Assembly (NCBI GenBank): GCA_030682385.1
Contig: JAUXOG010000113.1
Location: 1-35,884, forward strand
DNA from: Bacteroidota bacterium
GTDB lineage: Bacteria; Bacteroidota; Ignavibacteria; UBA10030; BY39
Direction: 5' to 3'
Length of the DNA stretch: 35,884 bases
Part shown: piece by piece, positions 7,601-13,577 of the stretch
Layout: every line of letters starts with the position of its first letter
Position numbering within the stretch: position 1 is the first letter of the stretch
Notes under the pieces: model-generated
Told to the model about the DNA's origin: nothing
Database searches by the model: none
Seen by the model: only the letters and a program-made list of their open reading frames with translations
Made by a program: the position numbers and the translations under genes

Positions 7601-8766
7601 CCATTGCCCGCTGCCGCAACTACATGAATACCATTACCTACTGCAGTAAGGATGACATTATACCATGATTGCCACCATTCAACTGGAATGCAGCCAAACT
7701 GCGAAGTGCCGCCTGGCCATCTTGGTCCACCGAACTGTTGCTCAATTAGAATAACATCACCCGGAACCATATTAGATATAGCATAAGTCATCGCTGTGCC
7801 CAAACTCCAAACGTTATTCAAGTATGTTGGTGCTACTGTCGCTGTCGCCCCATAAACTGCACCAGTAGTACCCCAACCGTTATTGAGACTTACAATTTGT
7901 CCAAGTACTGCGGTGCCATGATTATTGTCATTATATGGATCAGAAGCTGTATAACCAGACGGTATCCATGTGGCGATATTAGTAGGCAAATCTTGATGAT
8001 TCAAATTCCAGGAATATTCTAGGTCGCATATCGTCGTGTTTGTACCGGTTCCCCCAGGCAATGTCCAAGCATAAGAAGCGTCAATACCATCAGTAGCTGG
8101 ATTCAAATAACCTTGAAGACCTTGGTAATTAGGAGGGAGAGGAGGTGGCGTGGGAAGAGGTAACGGCAGTGCTATTTCTACCTCAGGCAGAGCATTCAGT
8201 TTGTCAATCCATACCTTGATACTCACTCCCTTTGGCACAGTGAGTATAAAATAGTTATTTAAGTTCGCTATTGCCCGTCCTAATTTCATCTCCGCAACTG
8301 CGCGTAGTGAATTTATTTTTTCCTCAGGTGCGCCAGCCATACGTTTCCATCTCCCTCCAGCTTGAGAAATGTTTTCAAAAAGAGAAATTACTTGGTTGAA
8401 TTTTAGAGATTTTGCCATTCGATCTACAGGGTAACCCTTAGTACCTATTTCGATACTGAGATTATCCAGAAACTTTACCTCAATGGCGTTAGGGTCGTCT
8501 CCGGGTTTAATAGAATACGATTTAGGTTTTTGGGGCAACTCCCGTGGTGTAATTGTTAGGGGTGTTCGATCTGGATTTGTTACACCATGTAACTGTGTAA
8601 AAGTTTCATTAAGTGGAAGCAATCCTTTTGCTTTTAGTTCCTGATACTTTTCTTCGCCGAGCCTAGCAGGAGATTGATCTGATTGTGCCATCATGATTCC
8701 GGTAGATGTTACAATCATGGTAAGCGGTAATACAATTGCTAAAATTTTTAATCTAAGATTTTTCAT
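4654..8766 (-). CDS. T9SS-exported subtilisin-like (S8) serine protease with seven-bladed propeller region
   Basis: 1370 residues. Signal peptide about 1-28 (MKNLRLKILAIVLPLTMIVT, ending near MMAQ). Residues about 30-200 resemble a propeptide. The peptidase S8 domain (about 225-530) has catalytic D248 (ICDLEYSW), H283 (NNHGTAVLG), oxyanion N388 (AAAGNGE) and S482 (GGTSSASP). Residues about 560-930 contain seven repeats of 50-59 residues, six with a GWT core (G583, G637, G689, G794, G853, G912) and one degenerate (G744, GRFY), predicting a seven-bladed beta-propeller. Two GWNM...GYWIK modules follow (about 996-1048 and 1068-1120). The tail, FALEQNYPNPFNPTTVIHYQ onward (1274-1370), is a type A T9SS sorting domain. 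The start is supported by GGAGG at 8771-8775. The gene should be secreted or surface-attached; its protein substrate is unknown. A 7-bp repeat lies inside the coding region (4988-5010). Confidence 0.95.
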   Translation of the reverse strand: MKNLRLKILAIVLPLTMIVTSTGIMMAQSDQSPARLGEEKYQELKAKGLLPLNETFTQLHGVTNPDRTPLTITPRELPQKPKSYSIKPGDDPNAIEVKFLDNLSIEIGTKGYPVDRMAKSLKFNQVISLFENISQAGGRWKRMAGAPEEKINSLRAVAEMKLGRAIANLNNYFILTVPKGVSIKVWIDKLNALPEVEIALPLPLPTPPPLPPNYQGLQGYLNPATDGIDASYAWTLPGGTGTNTTICDLEYSWNLNHQDLPTNIATWIPSGYTASDPYNDNNHGTAVLGQIVSLNNGWGTTGAVYGATATVAPTYLNNVWSLGTAMTYAISNMVPGDVILIEQQFGGPRWPGGTSQFGCIPVEWWQSWYNVILTAVGNGIHVVAAAGNGEQNLDDPIYSTGNNGNWPFLPQNNSGAIIVGAGAAPAAFGGSDTNRSRLWFSNYGSRVDLQGWGECVRTTGYEDLYNAEGINLRYTDTFGGTSSASPIVAAAVALVESRFEYLYPSQTISPLTMRSILNNTGSPQQSGTYPATQNIGPLPNVQSALQFAPQPGANLPCRTYGTDLSERAFALVQSSDFGYVLAGWTTAFTTPGNTNVLIVRIDSAGNLVSPAKISVGGLADQAYSMVTTTDGGYAVTGWTRSYGAGGSDIFVLKLDVNLNLQWGRVYSGLQDDQAYSIIQTGDGGYALTGWTNSFGEEPFPNIIVIKLFSNGDVQWAKAYARQVLSHIDEGYGIIEIPGGYAVVGRFYCTYDPNWDAFLMYLDTMGNLLGTQVLYGPKDDEAYSVTFDGNIEVAGWTGTYGPGALDTANIFVAKFPSTPGPPIWSNVYGWEKEEKVMDDKSLIVTNDGNYAVSGWTYSRGPGAPQNPNFLIMKLNSSNGSVIWSRVHPSIPGAKSEEAYPMIQTFNGGYAIAGWTNSFGLGGDDFHFLTLDPNGNRPVCVLDSTPLMADCPWMSEVMYEWEADPATTGMHLIDAMVESMPVCPIHSTKVDSFSYFKGWNMISVPLVVSDYRKTSLFPTAQSSAFTYQGSYVIRDTLKNGVGYWLKFSSSQSIPMDGLIISEDSINVSSGWNMIGSISNPVATSSITTEPPGIIRSQFYGYKSGYFITDTIQPGKGYWIKVNLDGKLFLYSDGVGKTAKLIASENLLNEFNSLTIIDANGNEQKLFFGKKPNGDFSLDFYEMPPLSPVGIFDARFASNRMLEAVDSGKTQEYPISLSSPEYPIKIHWELKQKDITAYLRIDDKEIPLRSSGNSQIAHRTSHIVLKLSGFVDLPKTFALEQNYPNPFNPTTVIHYQLPVESKVAIRIYNVLGQEVKTLVDDIQVAGYQTAQWDSRNNVGNAVASGVYFYRLEATSVNDPSKSFVQVKKMILLR
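4988..5010. repeat. In-gene heptamer repeat (ATGTGCG x3.3)
   Basis: Three consecutive perfect copies of ATGTGCG plus AT, inside the protease coding region near residues 1253-1260 (IAHRTSHI), between the second GWNM module and the sorting domain. The unit is not a multiple of three, so gain or loss of one copy would shift the frame before the sorting signal. Confidence 0.8.
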
Positions 8767-8960
8767 AAAACCTCCATTGATTAATTGTTGATTGTTATGT
8801 CATAAATCCAAACTTAAATAAATTTTTTGTTCTACATCCACAATGCACCCCTGCGGCTTGGTAGTAATGTCTGCGAGAAAAGAAATTCCATTCTTTTAAT
8901 CAATGATCAAGTTACAGAGAGCACATCAACCATCGGCTTCAAAACTAATGAGTTTTGGTT
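8767..8960 (-). other. Predicted 5' leader of the protease mRNA (about 195 nt)
   Basis: Between the predicted promoter (8967-8995) and the protease ATG lies about 195 nt without a convincing gene. It ends in the Shine-Dalgarno GGAGG at 8771-8775. I recognise no known riboswitch or leader peptide. The remainder of the 8767-9093 gap holds the promoter and the palindromes at 9037-9074. Confidence 0.4.
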
Positions 8961-8966
8961 AGGGAT

Positions 8967-8995
8967 AATATACACTATAAAATTCGTATTGTCAA
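8967..8995 (-). promoter_or_regulatory. Sigma70-like promoter for the T9SS protease
   Basis: On the minus strand a perfect -35 box TTGACA (8990-8995) and a -10 box TATATT (8967-8972) are separated by exactly 17 bp. It faces the protease gene and predicts a start near 8960. Confidence 0.7.
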
Positions 8996-9036
8996 ATAGG
9001 AAAAACCATTGAGCCATTGATTTGTGCCAAAGGCCT

Positions 9037-9074
9037 GCCCGTCCGGTCAGGCGGGCACATCAGCCTTCGGCTGA
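9037..9074. repeat. Palindromes between the TonB receptor and protease genes
   Basis: Two adjacent hairpins: GCCCG...CGGGC at 9037-9056, related to the CCCGCC/GGCGGG family, and a perfect 6-bp stem TCAGCC TTC GGCTGA at 9060-9074. The second lies 19 nt after the TonB receptor stop on the minus strand and could help end transcription, but no T-run follows. Confidence 0.6.
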
Positions 9075-9093
9075 CAATTATCCAGTGATTCAA

Positions 9094-11319
9094 TTATAAC
9101 GTTGTTTCTAATCTCAATACAAAGTTTCTAATCGGTGCAATATTACCAATCAACTCAACGTAATTGTACTGCAGCAAGTTATTAATATGAAACGAAGTTC
9201 TCAACGGAACATTACCAAGTTTAAATATTGAGCTAATGTGTGTATCAACTACATAAGTTGGAACACGCTTTTCGGCATCTACGATATATATCGCAAATTC
9301 TTTATCAATCCGCTCAATCCGGCTTATGTAACGGAAATCAATTCCTAACTCAATATTCGAGTAACTCAAAACTGTATTCACATAAAACAGATGTTTCGAC
9401 CGGAACCTCAAGATATCTTTCTCCTCTCGATCTTTTGGGTTCAGGTAAGTGTATGACAAATCGAGCAAGAATAATTTTTCGAAAAATGAAGTTTTTGCAG
9501 ATACCTCTAAACCTTGTATCCGTGCCCGTGTTACATTTATAAACTGTCCGGTGAACGGTGAAACAAATTTCGCTTCTATCAAATTATCATACTCACTCTG
9601 GAATACTGATGCATCAACATTAATATTATCAGAAACAATTCGGTTTATCCCAGCTTCAAAGCTCCAGCTTTTTTCAGGTTTTAAATTGGGATTTGGAATA
9701 ACCGTGATACTGCTTGCAGTTGTTGAAGTAAATGCTTCGCCAACCGAAGGCGAACGAAAAGCACGACCGACCGAAAATCTGAGACTTGTCAACGGATCGT
9801 ATGAATATGCGACTCCTAATTTAGGATTGATTTGAAATTGACTTTTGAGTGAATCGAGTTTTGAATAATCGAAGCGAGTGCCGAGTGTGAATCTCAAATC
9901 ATCAAGCATTTTATATTCATCCTGTAAATAGAAAGCTGTATTTAATCCGGTACGTCTTCCAAAAATGTCCGACCTGACACGATTGTAATTCCCATGCACA
10001 CCTAACGTAAAAATATGTTCTGCAAACATCTGATAATTGAACTGAACTTCGGCATCCATAAAATTGGATATAGAACGATCGCCCAGAACTTCCACGTCGT
10101 TTCGCCAATCTGTGTGATACCAAATGCCTTTTATCGAATATGTAAATCTATCGGTAACAATGTTTGTAAAAAGGGATGAAGCAGAGAAACGCTTCGAGAT
10201 AACTCTGTCGCCTAATTGGTCGGCACGCGGAATCAGAGCACTATCGAGATTTCTCCAATAGAGAAAATTGTTCCGCCGCTGTTCAAGATAATTAAGCGAT
10301 AGCTTTAAATTTTTTGATGGAGTAAATTGATATTGGTTTTTTGAATAAAAATTCCATCTCTGCCAGCGACTGTTTTGGCGATAACCATCATCTTCAGTCC
10401 GGCTGATAGCAAGCAAAGTTTTAAAGTCGGCAAACTTTTGTGAGTGCGACACATAAAAACCATTAATGAATTGCGTTTTAGAACTCCACTTCCATTCAGG
10501 ATAATATGGTTTATCATAAAATCCACCATAAATCCTCAGATACGTTTTCGGAACATCAGGAATTTCTTTCGTAAGCACATTCACGACTCCACCCATTGCA
10601 CCCGAACCATACAGCGCCGAGGCAGCCCCCTTTAAAATTTCAATTCTATCGACATTAAAAGTCGGCACTGATTCAAAAACTAACTCACCCGTATCACCTG
10701 TAAGTAAAGGAATACCATCCACCAACATCAAAGTCCGGCTGCCGACTCCTTTACTGTAACCACTCGAACCGCGGATACTCACCTGCGATTCAATCAAGCT
10801 TACACCGCCGACTTGCCGCAGCGCATCGTCGATTGTAATTGCATTACGTCGTTGTAACGTTTGCGGGTCAATAACGCTAACCGATGCCGGAACTTCGGCA
10901 AAACTTTGCTCACGTTTTCCTGCTGTGATAACTACCTGTCCGACTTGAACTGCCGCGGGTTCAAGACTTATGTTCAATATATTTTCCTTGCCTGCCTCGA
11001 TAACTACGCTGGAGATTTCTTCTTTACGAAATCCGATCATCGAAACAACGAGAATGTATTTACCCGGACGAATTTTTTGTATCGAATATTTACCGTTATA
11101 ATCGGTATTCGTTCCGATGAGTGTTCCCTTAATCATAACGTTCGCTGATGGAAGCGGCTGATTGTTTTCTTTATTGGTTACTGTTCCTTTTAATATCCCA
11201 TATTGTTGTGCATACGTAAGTGAACATGCAATAATTAAAAGTGATATTTGTATTTTGAATTTGTTTCGAATTTCGAATTTTGTCCGCCATAGGCGGATTC
11301 GAATTTTTATAAAATTCAT
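9094..11319 (-). CDS. TonB-dependent outer-membrane receptor with carboxypeptidase-regulatory-like domain
   Basis: 741 residues. A lysine/arginine-rich N-region precedes the hydrophobic core ISLLIIACSLTYAQ (cleavage near 37-38). Residues about 42-120 form a carboxypeptidase-regulatory-like beta-sandwich (GILKGTVTNKENNQPLPSAN). About 135-250 is the plug (VSIRGSSGYSKGVGSRTLML, VDGIPLL, GAASALYGSGAMGGVVNV). The rest is a TonB-type beta-barrel, with LRFSVGRAFRSPSVGEAF and a final aromatic strand ending VLRLETTL. Such receptors import siderophores, vitamins or oligomers using TonB energy; the ligand cannot be read here. The start is secure: ATG overlaps the lipoprotein stop (ATGA) and a purine-rich GGGAGGGG lies just upstream. 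Residues 1-24 are encoded by a palindromic repeat (11250-11319), which is unusual. The gene is co-transcribed with the lipoprotein gene. Confidence 0.93.
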   Translation of the reverse strand: MNFIKIRIRLWRTKFEIRNKFKIQISLLIIACSLTYAQQYGILKGTVTNKENNQPLPSANVMIKGTLIGTNTDYNGKYSIQKIRPGKYILVVSMIGFRKEEISSVVIEAGKENILNISLEPAAVQVGQVVITAGKREQSFAEVPASVSVIDPQTLQRRNAITIDDALRQVGGVSLIESQVSIRGSSGYSKGVGSRTLMLVDGIPLLTGDTGELVFESVPTFNVDRIEILKGAASALYGSGAMGGVVNVLTKEIPDVPKTYLRIYGGFYDKPYYPEWKWSSKTQFINGFYVSHSQKFADFKTLLAISRTEDDGYRQNSRWQRWNFYSKNQYQFTPSKNLKLSLNYLEQRRNNFLYWRNLDSALIPRADQLGDRVISKRFSASSLFTNIVTDRFTYSIKGIWYHTDWRNDVEVLGDRSISNFMDAEVQFNYQMFAEHIFTLGVHGNYNRVRSDIFGRRTGLNTAFYLQDEYKMLDDLRFTLGTRFDYSKLDSLKSQFQINPKLGVAYSYDPLTSLRFSVGRAFRSPSVGEAFTSTTASSITVIPNPNLKPEKSWSFEAGINRIVSDNINVDASVFQSEYDNLIEAKFVSPFTGQFINVTRARIQGLEVSAKTSFFEKLFLLDLSYTYLNPKDREEKDILRFRSKHLFYVNTVLSYSNIELGIDFRYISRIERIDKEFAIYIVDAEKRVPTYVVDTHISSIFKLGNVPLRTSFHINNLLQYNYVELIGNIAPIRNFVLRLETTL
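11250..11319. repeat. Palindromic repeat supplying the signal-peptide N-region of the TonB receptor
   Basis: The core is a perfect inverted repeat TCCGCC TAT GGCGGA (11283-11297), flanked on both sides by TTCGAA-type AT-rich segments that are themselves partly repeated. It covers codons 1-24 of the TonB receptor and is read in frame. Confidence 0.65.
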
Positions 11320-11849
11320 CGTCCCCTCCCTGCGATACCAAATGGTTGTGGCGGTGGATTATTGTAATCGACTGTAATGTTGATACTGTCAACGAACTCA
11401 CCGCTTCCAATGAGGATTGGACGTGGAACCCAGTTTATTGAATCCAAGCTATAGACACCTACAATTTTCCATTGGCTTGAGTCGAAGATCGCCCCCGTTG
11501 TTTGTGCCACTGCTAAGTATTTATATAATGCCGGTGGGAGGACAAATCTAAATTTTATTGAATCTTCTTTTGTAAGAGATAAGGGTGATTGAAGAATGGA
11601 AGGATAAATCTGAATTGAATCGGAACCGGATAAAATTAACGTCATAATTTCGTTCATACTCCGGAATTTCCGGTCCATTTTGGCTGCAAATAGCCGGTGT
11701 TCTTTTAATGAATCGGGAAATGCGCCCCTGTAATAAATTGTGCCACTTATTCCCTGTTCAATTTTTTCTTTTGGCGGCGGAGCTAATCCGTGATCGCAGG
11801 AGATAATTGCAAAAGAAAACAGAAAAAGAACTATGATAATATGTTTCAT
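11316..11849 (-). CDS. Predicted lipoprotein upstream of the TonB receptor
   Basis: 177 residues. MKHIIIVLFLFSFAIISC is a lipoprotein signal with the likely lipidated cysteine at 18, followed by DHGLAPPPKEK. The mature part is short and beta-rich (GISGTIYYRGAFP) with no family I can name. It ends in a basic GIAGRGR tail and overlaps the TonB receptor start by 4 bp, so the two are translationally coupled. By analogy with other receptor/lipoprotein pairs it may help the receptor bind or handle its ligand; this is inference from position only. No Shine-Dalgarno is visible. Confidence 0.8.
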   Translation of the reverse strand: MKHIIIVLFLFSFAIISCDHGLAPPPKEKIEQGISGTIYYRGAFPDSLKEHRLFAAKMDRKFRSMNEIMTLILSGSDSIQIYPSILQSPLSLTKEDSIKFRFVLPPALYKYLAVAQTTGAIFDSSQWKIVGVYSLDSINWVPRPILIGSGEFVDSINITVDYNNPPPQPFGIAGRGR

Positions 11850-11877
11850 AATGATAGAATATTGACTTTTGGCTATT

Positions 11878-11905
11878 AATATAGACTTTTATATATAAAA
11901 GGCAA
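11878..11905 (-). promoter_or_regulatory. Candidate promoter for the lipoprotein-TonB receptor operon
   Basis: On the minus strand TTGCCT (11900-11905) and TATATT (11878-11883) are 16 bp apart. A perfect 16-bp palindrome, CTTTTATATATAAAAG (11886-11901), spans the spacer and the edge of the -35 box and could be an operator or chance AT-rich symmetry. Confidence 0.35.
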
Positions 11906-11907
11906 AA

Positions 11908-13188
11908 TCAATTATTACCACCATCAAGTTCTGCAACAACACTCCTCGCTACGTTTTTTAATTCAGCCCTGCTCGAATAATAGTATATTTTAACAAATTC
12001 TAATTCCGATAAAACATTTTCACCGTCTGCGGAACTCAAACCAAGATTTCGGTTTACTATCAAAATTAAATTTCTATCTCTGAGCAGTTTTATCTTCTCA
12101 ATTTTCCTTTGCAAGTATTCTTCACGCCAATATCCTACGATTTCAATTAATATTTGTTCTTGTTTATTTCGGTTTTGTAGTACAAAATCGGGTATGAAAA
12201 AACCGTTATGCTTCCCTACTTCCGACTTTAACGGAATAATTGTCCCCTCGTAACTTACATCCAGATCAGAACTGTATTTTGTTATGTAACGCATAAATGC
12301 TTCTTCGTCGGAAGACTTAAACTGCTCGGTAACATCCCGCTTACTAGCGAATAACTCACTCATCGAATTGTCGAGTAAAACTGTTTCGATATTCTCACTC
12401 TTCGTTTTCGCTAACTTTTGATTGAGAATATCAACATGGACTTTCCAAGAACACAAAGTTTCCTGAACGAGCATCTCAATTAACTGTGCTAATCGATTTC
12501 CATAAATCGTAGTGTGCATAAACAAACCATAAGGACCTGTAACATTAAAGACAATATCATTACCAATTTGCACCGCATCATACATTAAATGGCATTTCTT
12601 GAGCGACCATATTATACTTGTATATGGTGAATTCTTTTCAGTAAAAACAGGAATGATTAATTTCAATCCGATGGATTTTCGTAACTTCCACTTTAACCGC
12701 CGGCTGTTGATCGCCCTGATTATGCTGCCCGGATCAGCCGCATTTAACTCCGGTTTTATCTTTAGCAATTTTTCTTCCGGAATATCGGCAAAAAATAATT
12801 TCTCAACAATTTTAGGTTCAAGATTGAAATAATTTTCGGCATTGCCGAATATTTCATCTGAAGTCGGCATAAACAACCCACTCGCGGATGTAATAAAACC
12901 CTGTCCTTTATCCCATAAAGATGAGAAAATATATTTCCGAATATCTGCGGGTGATAAGTTATTCGGTAACTCATTTTCAAAACTTTCTGATATATATTCA
13001 GCAATTTCACGGCGCAACTTCCGTATAGATTCTTTCTTTTCGGAAATATTTATCCCCTCAATCTCCTCGGTTACTTCACGTAGGGGTTTGCCGACAAAGT
13101 CTTTTAGCTCCCGGAAAATTTGATCAACTTCCTCACACAACTGTTGATCGTTCGGGTCTAAAATCCATTTAGGTATTTTTTGTTTCAT
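11908..13188 (-). CDS. DUF790/Bax1-like nuclease, partner of the XPB-like helicase
   Basis: 426 residues from the ATG at 13188 (MKQKIPKWILDP); an in-frame ATG at 13209 would add seven residues (MLAIKLI), and neither start has a Shine-Dalgarno. The C-terminal part carries a PD-(D/E)xK-like nuclease core: FFIPDFVLQNR, then ILIEIVGYWREEYLQRKIEK with a lysine about eight residues on. The EIVGYW...Y...K pattern is characteristic of DUF790, whose archaeal members are Bax1, a nuclease that binds the helicase XPB. The N-terminal and middle regions (IRKYIFSSLWDKGQGFITSA, GPYGLF) fit the family more loosely. The XPB-like helicase lies immediately upstream on the same strand. A DNA-repair role by cutting DNA opened by the helicase is inferred from the archaeal system. 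A repeat element now separates the two genes. Confidence 0.8.
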   Translation of the reverse strand: MKQKIPKWILDPNDQQLCEEVDQIFRELKDFVGKPLREVTEEIEGINISEKKESIRKLRREIAEYISESFENELPNNLSPADIRKYIFSSLWDKGQGFITSASGLFMPTSDEIFGNAENYFNLEPKIVEKLFFADIPEEKLLKIKPELNAADPGSIIRAINSRRLKWKLRKSIGLKLIIPVFTEKNSPYTSIIWSLKKCHLMYDAVQIGNDIVFNVTGPYGLFMHTTIYGNRLAQLIEMLVQETLCSWKVHVDILNQKLAKTKSENIETVLLDNSMSELFASKRDVTEQFKSSDEEAFMRYITKYSSDLDVSYEGTIIPLKSEVGKHNGFFIPDFVLQNRNKQEQILIEIVGYWREEYLQRKIEKIKLLRDRNLILIVNRNLGLSSADGENVLSELEFVKIYYYSSRAELKNVARSVVAELDGGNN

Positions 13189-13300
13189 TATTAATTTAAT
13201 TGCTAACAAAAACCGTTGAAACAGTTAACCGCATCATGTTTGTTGTTTATCGTCCCACGACTGAAGAAGCTGCGTGATAATACCGAACTCACCCTAAATC

Positions 13301-13336
13301 CCCGCCTGCTTCAGCGAATTCGCAGAGGCGGGCAGG
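13301..13336. repeat. GC-rich palindrome, CCCGCC/GGCGGG family, copy 1 in the element
   Basis: CCCGCCTGC at 13301-13309 faces GGCGGGCAGG at 13327-13336. It seems to interrupt an otherwise continuous CCCTAAATCCC...CTCTCTTA sequence, suggesting a nested insertion. Confidence 0.7.
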
Positions 13337-13461
13337 CCTCTCTTACAAAGAGAGGGACTTGCTGAATCTGCGACTAATTTTCCCGAGGTTGACTAATAAG
13401 TTCTCTCGTTACTCGATTTCTACGAAATCGAACTCGAGAACCTGCTTATTTAGCCGGTTTT

Positions 13462-13498
13462 CCCGCCTGCTTTAATGCTTCTAACTTCGGCGGGCAGG
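13462..13498. repeat. GC-rich palindrome, CCCGCC/GGCGGG family, copy 2 in the element
   Basis: CCCGCCTGC at 13462-13470 faces GGCGGGCAGG at 13489-13498, with the same ends as the copy at 13301-13336 but a different loop. Confidence 0.7.
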
Positions 13499-13577
13499 CG
13501 AGTGTTCGAGAAGCGAACGTATCGAGAAAACCTACTTTTGAGACAGCCCCGGTCTGGGGGATGAGTTCCGATAGTTA

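Noticed and set aside
8827-9012. 61-codon plus-strand frame in the protease upstream gap
   Set aside because: It overlaps the minus-strand promoter and leader, lacks a ribosome site and resembles no protein.
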